Positions 1 through 8,137 of a stretch of DNA of 17,656 nucleotides are shown one piece after another. The translations under genes were made by a program, and so were the position numbers. Every line of letters starts with the position of its first letter. Position 1 is the first letter of the stretch. Source of the stretch: Phormidesmis priestleyi (GTDB taxonomy: Bacteria > Cyanobacteriota > Cyanobacteriia > Phormidesmidales > Phormidesmidaceae); NCBI GenBank assembly GCA_003242115.1, contig QBMP01000056.1, forward strand, positions 1 through 17,656, in the 5' to 3' direction. Below the pieces are notes generated by a model, which searched no databases, was not told the origin of the DNA, and saw only the letters and a list, made by a program, of their open reading frames with translations.

Positions 1-7
1 CTGCATT

Positions 8-699
8 GTTTCAGTCCCGGTAATCGGGATTTGGGTTTGGCGCGTTGATAGCTGAGCTATACGAAACCGCTGTGGAAGAGTTTCAGTCCCGGTAATCGGG
101 ATTTGGGTTTGGCGCGTGGGTGATCCGCCCCAACCTTCGCCCAGTGCCTTGAAGTTTCAGTCCCGGTAATCGGGATTTGGGTTTGGCGCGCCTTTCATGT
201 ATCCTCTGGAATTCATCAGCATTAGGTTTCAGTCCCGGTAATCGGGATTTGGGTTTGGCGCGTTGCCACGCCTCCAACTGATCCCACGATTGCAACAAGT
301 TTCAGTCCCGGTAATCGGGATTTGGGTTTGGCGCGTTGGGAAGCTAAAGAGCACCGTCTCATAGTCGGCCGTTTCAGTCCCGGTAATCGGGATTTGGGTT
401 TGGCGCGCACTGGTAAAGGCAATATCAGTGCGCCCCAAGTCAAGTTTCAGTCCCGGTAATCGGGATTTGGGTTTGGCGCGTGCTCTACAGGCATCAGTTT
501 TGAGGCCGGTGGCTTGTTTCAGTCCCGGTAATCGGGATTTGGGTTTGGCGCGAGTTAGTGTGGCCGTTCGCTGCTGTGTATGCCAGCATGTTTCAGTCCC
601 GGTAATCGGGATTTGGGTTTGGCGCGATCGCTCAATCTAATCCATCAGAACACTCGTTGCGAGTTTCAGTCCCGGTAATCGGGATTTGGGTTTGGCGCG
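8..699 (-). CRISPR. Type I-D CRISPR array, 10 repeats (continues past left edge)
   Basis: Ten identical 37-nt repeats lie at 8-44, 80-116, 154-190, 226-262, 299-335, 371-407, 444-480, 516-552, 590-626 and 663-699. They separate nine unrelated spacers of 35-37 nt, and a partial spacer occupies 1-7. On the plus strand the repeat starts GTTTCAGTCCCGG and ends GGGTTTGGCGCG, with an internal TCCCG/CGGGA hairpin and a 5-nt loop. Read on the minus strand it ends CGGGACTGAAAC. ACTGAAAC is the 8-nt handle known for cyanobacterial type I-D crRNAs, so transcription runs right to left and spacers nearest 699 should be newest. No repeat shows decay, consistent with an active array whose trailer end is outside the window. 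The pairing with the I-D cas operon at 1841-11537 is inferred from the repeat type and proximity. Confidence 0.98.
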
Positions 700-961
700 T
701 CCGTGACCTGGAGCCTTTATTGTAGATGGATTTCAGAGCGGGTTTTGGCAAAGGTCGTTAGATCAGATGAAAATGGCTGACTGATTGGGCAGATCCATCT
801 GACAGGAATCGTGTTAACTATTGATTTGTCTAGGTTCTGTGGTTTTGGCAAACCTCTAGGGAATTTGCCCTCGCTTAACTTTGCCAGAAAACGTAGGCGA
901 CGGCCTGACTTGCAAATATTTCGTAACTGTGGCGCGATCGCACCAGCGCAGCGATCGCACT
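700..961 (-). promoter_or_regulatory. CRISPR leader region with candidate array promoter
   Basis: This gene-free stretch abuts the first repeat on its upstream side (minus strand). A -10-like TACAAT lies on the minus strand at 724-719, which would start transcription about 12 nt before the repeat at 699. A -35-like TTGCCA lies at 751-746, with a 21-nt spacer that is longer than ideal. The 12-mer GGTTTTGGCAAA occurs twice, at 741-752 and 841-852, exactly 100 bp apart, and an inverted relative (TTTGCCAGAAAAC) lies near 881. An 8-bp inverted repeat pairs AGATGGAT (724-731) with ATCCATCT (793-800). Two HIP1 octamers lie at the right end. The short reading frame at 811-996 has no coding character and is not called. 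Confidence 0.55.
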
Positions 962-1627
962 CTAAATCTGCTCAGGATCAACACCAAGCTCTCTAAGCTT
1001 TTCCGCCAATTTAGCCGCCCGTTGCTCCGCCGAATCTGCCCGTTGCTCCGCTAGTTCCGCCTGCGCAATCACCTCCTGATAGCTCAAAAAAGGACTGCCA
1101 TCAGGGCGAAATAATCTGAGTTCATCGCTCGATACATCAAACCGAATAGCTAGCAACGGACTCACCCAGCCAGCCATATCAGGAATCGGCGTCAACCCAA
1201 AATCACCCCTCAAAAATCCGCTTAACTCACAGATCTCGGTATCGTACAGATAGTATTCCTCAACGCCATGACGCTCAAAAAAGAGCAGCTTGGCATCCAT
1301 TTCTCGGCGTGTATTACTCGGCGACAAAATCTCGAAAACAACTTGAGGCGCAACCCCAGATTCTTGCCACTGCCTGTAAGAGAGCCGCTTACCCTTAGGG
1401 CGACCGATGGCCACCATCACATCCGGAGCTACTGAAATATCAGCGCGGCCCTCAACTGGATACCAAAACAAATCACCCGCCACAAAAGCATCCGCTAGTA
1501 GCCAATCTAAATTTTGCTGAATTATCACAATCCAGCGATATTGCTCCGTATTGCTCGCCATCGGCTGACCGTCAGAATCAGGGTAAAAAACCTCAGTGGC
1601 CTCAGGCTTCGAGAGTTGAGAAACCAT
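962..1627 (-). CDS. Uma2 family (DUF820) putative endonuclease
   Basis: The 221-aa protein has the Uma2/DUF820 fold signature: a PDVMVAIG segment near residue 90, then VVFEILSPSNTRREMDAKLLFFERHGVEEYYLYD across about residues 115-150. This is the PD-(D/E)XK-like core of a family that is heavily expanded in cyanobacteria. The last 35 or so residues form an alanine/glutamate-rich helix with repeated AEQRA units, probably a coiled coil, as is common in the family. Nuclease activity is predicted for the family but its role is poorly known. The gene has the same strand as the cas operon but starts 213 bp after cas2, so it need not be co-transcribed. It sits between the adaptation genes and the array leader. 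A CRISPR role is unproven, since such genes occur at many unrelated places. Confidence 0.85.
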   Translation of the reverse strand: MVSQLSKPEATEVFYPDSDGQPMASNTEQYRWIVIIQQNLDWLLADAFVAGDLFWYPVEGRADISVAPDVMVAIGRPKGKRLSYRQWQESGVAPQVVFEILSPSNTRREMDAKLLFFERHGVEEYYLYDTEICELSGFLRGDFGLTPIPDMAGWVSPLLAIRFDVSSDELRLFRPDGSPFLSYQEVIAQAELAEQRADSAEQRAAKLAEKLRELGVDPEQI

Positions 1628-1751
1628 ATGTCGCGACTGCTCCTAATAACAGCTTGCTTGCCCTATATGCTCAAACCCTAGCATAGCGAATTAGCGCTTT
1701 AGTATGACAGTGTACGTCAGCCAGAAACGTTTGGCGCATCTTGCTTCAGAG

Positions 1752-1765
1752 CCCCAGAATTGGGG
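1752..1765. repeat. Short inverted repeat CCCCA/TGGGG after cas2
   Basis: A 5-bp stem with a GAAT loop lies in the 213-bp gap between cas2 and the Uma2 gene. No T tract follows on either strand, so it is at best a weak termination or RNA-stability element for the cas operon. Confidence 0.3.
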
Positions 1766-1792
1766 TCGGGGGCATTCGTCAATGCCATCGTT

Positions 1793-1806
1793 AGTTTAAT
1801 TAAACT
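1793..1806. repeat. 14-bp perfect palindrome AGTTTAATTAAACT
   Basis: This AT-rich perfect palindrome lies 35 bp beyond the cas2 stop codon, upstream of the Uma2 gene. It could be an operator for that gene or part of the cas operon end. Nothing in the sequence decides between these. Confidence 0.4.
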
Positions 1807-1840
1807 GACTTACTTTAGGTCACTAGATCACTTGCTTTAA

Positions 1841-2134
1841 TCATAAAATAATGGCCGACTCCTGACGCGGCTTCTCAGAGCCATACGTCAGCGATTTTTT
1901 CACAGCTCCCGCATCCAACACATACACCCGCACCGAATCTTCATTCACCTTAATTATTTTCTCTAACTGCGTTTGCAGCTTCACAAACTGCATCCCCGTC
2001 AAAAAACACTCGAATACGCTGTACTGCGTCCATTTTCCATAGCCTGACAGCAGCTTATGCAAGCGATTTCGCCGCTTATTAGCCGCTTTGTTGTCAGGCA
2101 AATCGTAAATGATCAGATAAAAAAGAGTGGTCAT
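1841..2134 (-). CDS. cas2: CRISPR-associated protein Cas2
   Basis: The 97-aa protein has the Cas2 opening FYLIIYDLPDNKAANKRRNRL, a first ferredoxin-like strand ending in the conserved Asp followed by the helix, and the later VRVYVLDAGAVKKS strand. Length is normal for the family. Cas2 dimerises and bridges two Cas1 dimers in the spacer integration complex. Its ATG overlaps the cas1 stop by one base (TAATG), so translation is probably coupled. It is the last gene of the operon. Confidence 0.96.
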   Translation of the reverse strand: MTTLFYLIIYDLPDNKAANKRRNRLHKLLSGYGKWTQYSVFECFLTGMQFVKLQTQLEKIIKVNEDSVRVYVLDAGAVKKSLTYGSEKPRQESAIIL

Positions 2135-3111
2135 TACCGAAGCGCCAGCCCTTTGTAAGGGACGCCTTCTTGCAAATGCTTGGCGAGTAAGCGGGCTTGC
2201 AGGGCGATCGCTCTACGATAACAACACTGATAGCCAAACACCGGATGTTTAAAGGTGTCATTCATTTTGCGATCAAACGCCTGCAAAAACGTTCGTCGCC
2301 CGCTCTCGCTCAGTCGATACGCCCCCAAACTTTCCGTAAAATCTTTCGGCTGAATGGCCCGATTGTTGATCACCGACAGCACAATATTGTCCGTCGCCAA
2401 AGGCCGAAACTCTTCCATCAAATCCAGCACCATCGCCGGTTGTCCGTGATGTACCTCATGCAAATAACCAATGTAAGGATCTAATCCAGCAATATGCACC
2501 GCCGCCATTACCTGCGTTTGCAGCAGCGCATAGCCAAAGCTCAACAGCGCATTCACCGGATCGGTTGGCGGACGACGATTGCGGCCGTTGAAGTGCCAGC
2601 GATCGCCCAAAATTATCGCTAGCCCCGCAAAATATTCTCGCGCTGCTAGCCCCTCTATCCCTCGCACCTGATCCACACTATGCTGCGACTCTACCAATGC
2701 CTTTCGCAGCTTCAGCGGATTCTCTTTTTGCCCATGCCGATACAGCACCGCATACTGATTATGAATTTTGGCCGAAACCATTGCTTTCACAATCGTCAGC
2801 TTGGCATCGGCATCACGATAAGCGCCATACTGCGCCAACCTGAGCTGCCCATTACGAGAATTTCCCGGCAGCGCCGCTCCCAAATATTTACCAAAAGGAG
2901 AGAGATAGTGAACCGGCATTCCTAGCTCTAGCGCATACATCAGCGCATCGCCCGTCACCTGCGGGTTGCCCATCAGCACCACTTCTTCGACCGTTTGAGC
3001 CGGAATAGATTGTTTCTTCCAGGTACCGTCTTCTTGCTTAAGCGCAACTCTGAAGGCTTCGTACTTTTTGCTGAGAATAGCGTCGGGCTGGGTGATGTAG
3101 AGAGAAGTCAT
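2134..3111 (-). CDS. cas1: CRISPR-associated endonuclease/integrase Cas1
   Basis: The 325-aa protein is full length for a type I-B/I-D-like Cas1. The metal-binding residues are visible: Glu153 in GIEGLAAREYF, His218 in GYLHEVHHGQ and Asp230 in MVLDLMEEFRP. The segment RRPPTDPVNALLSFGYALL is the characteristic core helix. Cas1 with Cas2 integrates new spacers at the leader-proximal repeat, here expected at 663-699. It lies 24 bp after cas4 and overlaps cas2 by one base. No Shine-Dalgarno motif precedes the start, as for most genes here, so the start rests on position and the typical TSLYITQPDA opening. Confidence 0.97.
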   Translation of the reverse strand: MTSLYITQPDAILSKKYEAFRVALKQEDGTWKKQSIPAQTVEEVVLMGNPQVTGDALMYALELGMPVHYLSPFGKYLGAALPGNSRNGQLRLAQYGAYRDADAKLTIVKAMVSAKIHNQYAVLYRHGQKENPLKLRKALVESQHSVDQVRGIEGLAAREYFAGLAIILGDRWHFNGRNRRPPTDPVNALLSFGYALLQTQVMAAVHIAGLDPYIGYLHEVHHGQPAMVLDLMEEFRPLATDNIVLSVINNRAIQPKDFTESLGAYRLSESGRRTFLQAFDRKMNDTFKHPVFGYQCCYRRAIALQARLLAKHLQEGVPYKGLALR

Positions 3112-3135
3112 GAGGAGATAAAGAGATAGAAGAGT

Positions 3136-3717
3136 TTAGGAAATCGACTGAAGGGCGAGGACTTCTTTGGGAAGACAGATTTCTGTGAGGCTACAGGCGC
3201 TGCATTTAGTTTTGTGGGTAATCGGTGCGGGCATTGCTTTCGCGGTAGCGGCTTGGGCATTGGCAATAGCGGCTTCGGTTTTCGCCCGCAGCTCTGTAGT
3301 AAAAGGCACCTGCTCTCTGCGCCGATTGGCATGGTAAAAAATCTCTCCATACTCAATAGTTTTGCCGGTGCGTTCTTCTAGGCAAAGCGCCGCGCCACAA
3401 AGCTGAAAATGATCGCTCAAATGCTTACCCATGCGCCCTTTTTTGTATTCCAGCGGCACCAGCTGGCCATGCGTTTCTTCTACTGCGTCGATAATGCCGG
3501 AGATGAGGAGGCGATCGCTCCAAACCCACTGCTGCTGATAAATCGTTGTCTCACCTTCTTGGCGCACCGTCTCTTCATCAATATTGCGATGCAGATGGGT
3601 GCCCATCAAAATGTGTTCATTGACTTTCATTTCGCCTAGCTCGTACTCTAGGTAAAAGCGGCGATGGCAATATTCCCAAGCATTGAGATAGGAAAGGGGT
3701 AAATAGGTCGCACTCAT
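3136..3717 (-). CDS. cas4: CRISPR-associated exonuclease Cas4
   Basis: The 193-aa protein belongs to the RecB-like Cas4 family. It carries the four Fe-S cysteines in the usual split arrangement (Cys17 in EYCHRRFY, then Cys172, Cys175 and Cys181 in KCSACSLTEICLP) and the nuclease motifs GIIDAVEE (Asp77) and PLEYKKG (Glu90, Lys92), followed by FQLCGAALCLEE with the motif-III Gln. Cas4 trims prespacers and selects their PAM end before Cas1-Cas2 integration. The start overlaps the cas6 stop by four bases (ATGA), indicating translational coupling. All key residues are present. Confidence 0.96.
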   Translation of the reverse strand: MSATYLPLSYLNAWEYCHRRFYLEYELGEMKVNEHILMGTHLHRNIDEETVRQEGETTIYQQQWVWSDRLLISGIIDAVEETHGQLVPLEYKKGRMGKHLSDHFQLCGAALCLEERTGKTIEYGEIFYHANRRREQVPFTTELRAKTEAAIANAQAATAKAMPAPITHKTKCSACSLTEICLPKEVLALQSIS

Positions 3718-4595
3718 GAGACAGCAGCTTTTGGTTTGAGTGAAGGTTTTGGTAAGGGTGAATGGCTAGTGGGCTGCTGCGCATAAAAGGTTTGACCCAT
3801 ACCCATCGGCGTTTTTCGGCCTATGCCTGAATAAAGAGAAAAGCTAGCAAGCGCGTTGATTTGTTTGAGGGTGCTGGGCATGAGATCGCCCAAAATATTG
3901 AAAGTAATCTGACCGATGCCGCCGATGAATTTACTGCGGCTGTCGATGGCAATTTCTGAATGAAGGCTGTAGTCTCCAGGGTAGATGGCGCTGATCAGAT
4001 CGGATTCAAAGGGTATGTCGCTGTAGTGGTTCCAGCGTTTTAGGAGGCTTTTGAAAACGCGATCGCGCGTCGGGATACAGGAGTCGTAGTCGCTAATGCG
4101 AAAGTTGGTGGGGGTACATAGGCGAAAGGGAAGTTTGCGGTTGCGATCGCTAGCCTGCTCATAGAGTTGCGCGTAAGACATATAGCTGGCCCAAGGCTGA
4201 CTAACCTGCTGCGTACCCATTACGCTAGTCACTTGAATAGGGCTACCGCCAAGATGCCACTGCTTTTGGCTGCTGAGCCCTAGCCACAGATGAGCAAGCT
4301 GAGCAAACAGCGCATCATCTAACAGCGTAATCCGCCACCAGCAGGGCGTATTTGCCGGAATGGCGCGGGGGTAGATCCATTGCAGCGTGTCGGGATTTTG
4401 TTGTTTGGCAAAGTCGGTTTGCAAGGGGCTGAGGGTAAAGGCTTTTTGAGTAGTTTGGCCGTGGAGGGTGGTGGCTAGTGTGGGGTTGTGCGATCGCACC
4501 AAATCTAAAAACAGCGCGTGTAGGTGCCGCCCGCTCAAATGGCTTTTAGGGATCGGCTCAGTTGGAATCAGATTGATAACGAGACTATAAGGCAT
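3714..4595 (-). CDS. cas6: CRISPR RNA endoribonuclease Cas6
   Basis: The 293-aa protein is a Cas6-family RAMP. The C-terminal glycine-rich loop is GIGRKTPMGMGQ (about residues 257-268), preceded by an ASFSLYSG strand. Candidate catalytic histidines near the N-terminus are His24 and His26 in GRHLHALFLDL. Cas6 cuts the array transcript 3' of the repeat hairpin, leaving the ACTGAAAC handle. The same hairpin is kept in the two degenerate repeats of the RNA gene near 12020-12100, so those are potential Cas6 substrates. The last 20 or so residues are a Pro/Ser/Lys-rich tail outside the fold. It follows cas3 by 29 bp and overlaps cas4 by four bases. Confidence 0.93.
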   Translation of the reverse strand: MPYSLVINLIPTEPIPKSHLSGRHLHALFLDLVRSHNPTLATTLHGQTTQKAFTLSPLQTDFAKQQNPDTLQWIYPRAIPANTPCWWRITLLDDALFAQLAHLWLGLSSQKQWHLGGSPIQVTSVMGTQQVSQPWASYMSYAQLYEQASDRNRKLPFRLCTPTNFRISDYDSCIPTRDRVFKSLLKRWNHYSDIPFESDLISAIYPGDYSLHSEIAIDSRSKFIGGIGQITFNILGDLMPSTLKQINALASFSLYSGIGRKTPMGMGQTFYAQQPTSHSPLPKPSLKPKAAVS

Positions 4596-4624
4596 TGTTT
4601 TCTCTAGCTTGAAGATAAGAATGA

Positions 4625-7312
4625 CTAAGGAAGAGAGTTTACATACGAGTAAATAACTGTATGAATTTTATCTGACTGCGTGTAGGAATACTTGAGCTTT
4701 ACTTCGGCTCCCTGAATCCATTTTGTAAAGATTTTAGGCAGATCAACAAAACCAAGCTCTTCGTCGTAATCATATAAACAGGCATCATCGAAACTAATTA
4801 AAGCTAGCTCTGGGCATATCTCAACTATTAACTGCTTTTTATAGATGTCGCCCCATCTTTTAACTGGTTCCGTTTTCCATTGCGTAGTTTCAATATCGTA
4901 TGTGCGTTCAAATAAATTTGTATAAGCATACACGTTCCCATTTGTAGCCGCCAGTCTATCAACAGGTATAGAAATGCTGTGGTGTTGCTCATTCTCTGAT
5001 CGCACTAATCTAAGCTCTACAGAAGGTGTCCAACTTCTAGTGGGTACTAGACCTCTTTCGTGTGCGGGCTGACAGGTCAAATCAGCACCATAGATATAGT
5101 CGTACAGCATAGAGAATATCTCTACTACGCGATAGTCATCAACATGCGGGGTTCTGGCTATACAGGCAGAAATCTCTTGTGTATCAAATTGATGCCCAGA
5201 CATCGCGATCAGGCTGTCTCTATATTGCTGCCAGCCATCTTCATTAAGACTATTAGCAAATGGTGGAATTTCATTGCCTATTACTATGACCTGCGCATCC
5301 GAGATATTGCCTCTCCGGTTGCATCTACCTACACGCTGAATAAGATTTTCTGGCGGACAAATCTCCGTAATCAAAACCTCCGCATTTAAGTCACAGCCTA
5401 CTTCTATAGCGCTCGTCGTCACTAAAATATAAGGTTCTGACGCGCTGTCTCTACTATCAATTTTTTGATAGATGTCCGGTCGCAACTGGTCTGCAATACG
5501 ACCGTGATAGAGATAAACATCTAATTTTCTATTTTGCGAAGTGAGTTCTGCTTTGATTTGTTTATACGCTTCAACTGCATCCACAACACGCTGAACCACT
5601 AGAAGTATTCTGGGAGATGACCTCTTTTTAATTGTTTCAAGTGCTGTTTCTGCAATAGCTGTCTGAAAAGAACTAGGATCGTCCGAATTTCGCTCTACGT
5701 TATGCTGCCAAACAAACTCGCGCTTGTCCAAATACGGCCTGTCGAGTACGTCGTTTTGAAAGCTACGAAGCGCATCAGCTTTGTCTGAGTCTCCAACATA
5801 ATCTACCTTCACAAAGTCTCTGAAATATTCTTGATGCTCTTCAGGAAGTGTAGCCGTCATAACGACTAAAGCCTGTCCAGCTTCATACAGTGCGGTGACT
5901 AAACTATGAAAATTCGTGAAGGACAGCTCGTCGTAGCTATGTGCCTCATCAAAGCAAATTAGGCTTTTGCCGCGATTCAGCCGAAGCGGAAAGGTAAAGG
6001 ATTTTTGGTTGTCTCCATAAGCAAAGAAACGATAGAGCATTTTATCTATCGTAGTTAGTATCACATCACCTTTGTAAAGATGGCGACGAGGATTTAAGTT
6101 TCTTACGACTCGTGCCCCGTCTTGATAAATGTATCGCTCCATATGAGTGCCAGTATCCACGACTAGAGAAAACTCTTGGTCTGGATGCAACTTAGAAAAG
6201 GTTTTGATGTACTTTTCTATTCGTACCTTTTGATCTTCTAGGAGACTGCGAGCGGGTAAAGGTAAAAATAGCCGACACCGAGAAGCTAATGCAGGAAATA
6301 AGACAGCTTCCGTTTTTCCTGAGCCAGTTGGGCCTTTCAATACTACGGCTGGAGGATCTGCTGGCGACGTTCCATAAAGCAATTCAAACATTTCAGCCTG
6401 CATTGGGTTAGGCTGGAACGATTTAGAGATCTGTTGATAAAACTGCATAGCGTTACATGGTTCGACGGTCTCTACAGCGGGTGATAGATATGGCTCAAGG
6501 CTGACAGTAATCTCTTGGGTGTCACTTTCCGTCAGGTTTGACTGCTGCCACCAGCCCTTGATAATTGAGTCTAATGTTCTTCCAAGCTTGTGCTGATCCT
6601 TTTCTGGAATCTTATTCAAGGCGTCTTTCTGAGCGTTGTTTAGACGAAACTCCCAGTACTGAAAGATCAGCTCAACGCTTTTAAGTTCTGGGCTGAAGGG
6701 CCACGGGTCGATTTTGTAGGTGAAAGGCTTTTTAGAATTATCCTGAATGGTGAAATCCATAAAGGTTCGAGAGCTTCCTTGTTCCTCATCATCCATTGTG
6801 CGACAGGCTAACTCTGCTTCTATTTGATCGCACATTTCTAAAACGTACAGCTCTTGTGCATACGCCAGTGGTCTGTTCTCTAATATCCTGCGGTAGTCTG
6901 AATTCGACTGTTTTAGTTGATAGGTGTCTTTACAGATTTCTTGCGCAGAAAAATCATGGTGCCCTATTGCCATTTTTTCAGCCCACTTATTATCACTCTG
7001 AGCTAAAAAACGATGTCCTCTGAAAGAATAAATGTACTTCTTGAGTCTGTTCTGCCCGTTTAGTTCGCAGCGCATTTCAAACTTCTGAGGTTTTCCCATA
7101 TCGTGAATACGAGAGGCTTCTAGTATTCGAAGCTTAGAATTCTCCGGATCAGGGAGACCTTTATCATCCCAAAATTTAACTAGCTTTGATACGTTGCCAA
7201 CGTGATTATCGAGAGGCTGAAATCGAATTTCTGGTGGAGCTTTTTCGGCTTTGTCGCCAGGGATAAAGACTCTACCAAAATCAAAAGAACGCTTTTCAAC
7301 AGTGTCAGCCAT
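4625..7312 (-). CDS. cas3: Cas3 nuclease-helicase with intact N-terminal HD domain
   Basis: The 895-aa protein combines an HD phosphohydrolase-like nuclease with an SF2 helicase. HD residues are visible in order: His37 (DNHVGN), His70-Asp71 (RIHDMGKPQKF), His100 (RGHRF), His118/119 (IGHHDF) and Asp162 (EMCDQIEAE). Helicase motifs are Walker A GPTGSGKT (327-334), DEAH (455-458), TATLP (486-490), and QRVGRCNRRG (659-668). Cas3 is recruited to the R-loop to unwind and degrade DNA. In described I-D systems Cas3' is helicase-only and the HD domain is on Cas10d. Here the HD is on Cas3, and the gene lies between csc1 and cas6 rather than before cas10d. The ATG overlaps the csc1 stop by eight bases. 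I counted no HIP1 octamers inside the gene. Confidence 0.95.
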   Translation of the reverse strand: MADTVEKRSFDFGRVFIPGDKAEKAPPEIRFQPLDNHVGNVSKLVKFWDDKGLPDPENSKLRILEASRIHDMGKPQKFEMRCELNGQNRLKKYIYSFRGHRFLAQSDNKWAEKMAIGHHDFSAQEICKDTYQLKQSNSDYRRILENRPLAYAQELYVLEMCDQIEAELACRTMDDEEQGSSRTFMDFTIQDNSKKPFTYKIDPWPFSPELKSVELIFQYWEFRLNNAQKDALNKIPEKDQHKLGRTLDSIIKGWWQQSNLTESDTQEITVSLEPYLSPAVETVEPCNAMQFYQQISKSFQPNPMQAEMFELLYGTSPADPPAVVLKGPTGSGKTEAVLFPALASRCRLFLPLPARSLLEDQKVRIEKYIKTFSKLHPDQEFSLVVDTGTHMERYIYQDGARVVRNLNPRRHLYKGDVILTTIDKMLYRFFAYGDNQKSFTFPLRLNRGKSLICFDEAHSYDELSFTNFHSLVTALYEAGQALVVMTATLPEEHQEYFRDFVKVDYVGDSDKADALRSFQNDVLDRPYLDKREFVWQHNVERNSDDPSSFQTAIAETALETIKKRSSPRILLVVQRVVDAVEAYKQIKAELTSQNRKLDVYLYHGRIADQLRPDIYQKIDSRDSASEPYILVTTSAIEVGCDLNAEVLITEICPPENLIQRVGRCNRRGNISDAQVIVIGNEIPPFANSLNEDGWQQYRDSLIAMSGHQFDTQEISACIARTPHVDDYRVVEIFSMLYDYIYGADLTCQPAHERGLVPTRSWTPSVELRLVRSENEQHHSISIPVDRLAATNGNVYAYTNLFERTYDIETTQWKTEPVKRWGDIYKKQLIVEICPELALISFDDACLYDYDEELGFVDLPKIFTKWIQGAEVKLKYSYTQSDKIHTVIYSYVNSLP

Positions 7313-8132
7313 CGTTTTCTCCTGTAATCGTTTTTACTAGGTCAACAGGTAGATGAGTTTCACCGTAGTAGTAGTAGTCGAGAGTGGGTGGGGTACCTAG
7401 CGATCGCGGAAAATGAGCGGCTACAAATGGAACAAACCCATCGACAGGCGTAGGCGTATCGTCTAGTAGTCCAGTATCGCCTTGCTGCTGGCTAGCCTCT
7501 GGCAGCCAGTTATATCGATAGAGATTGTAAATGTCACAGCCGCCAATCGCATTATCGTTCTCAATCAAAGCATCCATCGGCGTTAACGTAGAGGGATATG
7601 CGCTCACAATGTCACGGGTTAGCTCAAAAATGTCTGATACTTCGGATACAACCACATAGCCTTCTTTCCCAATATTGCATCCGTAGCTCTCTACCGATTG
7701 AATATGCGCTAATGCCTCTTTTGACTCACTGACGACATATCCAACTAAGCTATCAGTAATTAAATACTCCCAAGTGTGTAGCTGAAAATTAGATTTGCTA
7801 TCGGAATACAGCTTAGAAAAGTCATCGTGTGTAAACTCGCGCATCCCCTTTCGATAGGTACGATGAATTCCGCTATACCTTAGCTCATCTCTCAGAAGAT
7901 AAGCGCCTAAAGACACGTACTGTTTGGGCAATAAGTAAGTAGGAGGCTTTGCTTTGTTGATTTTAGTTTCTGGAATGCTGTGGCCAGCGCTCATCATGGT
8001 GAGTCTTCTCAGAAACCCAGAAAGGCTAGTAGGCGGAATAAAGGGATAGGTAGCAATGTTTAGAATCGACCCTGGCAAAATGCGAAAGGTCAAAGCGGCT
8101 GTTGGCTGAAGCGTTAGCTCTACATAGTACAT
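7305..8132 (-). CDS. csc1: Type I-D Cascade subunit Csc1 (Cas5d)
   Basis: The 275-aa RAMP protein opens MYYVELTLQPTAALTFR and contains IPPTSLSGFLRRL, matching the N-terminal half of Csc1/Cas5 of type I-D. A later YRYNWLPEA and DYYYYGETHLP segment fits the family's C-terminal part. In the I-D complex this subunit caps the 5' handle of the crRNA and contacts Cas10d near the PAM. The gene lies 5 bp after csc2 and overlaps cas3 by eight bases, so the effector genes are translationally linked. Identity rests partly on context with csc2 and cas10d. Confidence 0.9.
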   Translation of the reverse strand: MYYVELTLQPTAALTFRILPGSILNIATYPFIPPTSLSGFLRRLTMMSAGHSIPETKINKAKPPTYLLPKQYVSLGAYLLRDELRYSGIHRTYRKGMREFTHDDFSKLYSDSKSNFQLHTWEYLITDSLVGYVVSESKEALAHIQSVESYGCNIGKEGYVVVSEVSDIFELTRDIVSAYPSTLTPMDALIENDNAIGGCDIYNLYRYNWLPEASQQQGDTGLLDDTPTPVDGFVPFVAAHFPRSLGTPPTLDYYYYGETHLPVDLVKTITGENDG

Positions 8133-8137
8133 ATTCT

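Noticed and set aside
83..640. Overlapping reading frames across the array with repeated peptides
   Set aside because: They are translations of the CRISPR repeats; the apparent peptide repeat is a by-product of the 37-nt unit plus spacer.
1752..1765. Rho-independent terminator after cas2
   Set aside because: The stem is only 5 bp and no T tract follows on either strand.
2197..2925. Plus-strand frames inside cas1
   Set aside because: They are shadows of a gene with all Cas1 catalytic residues on the minus strand.
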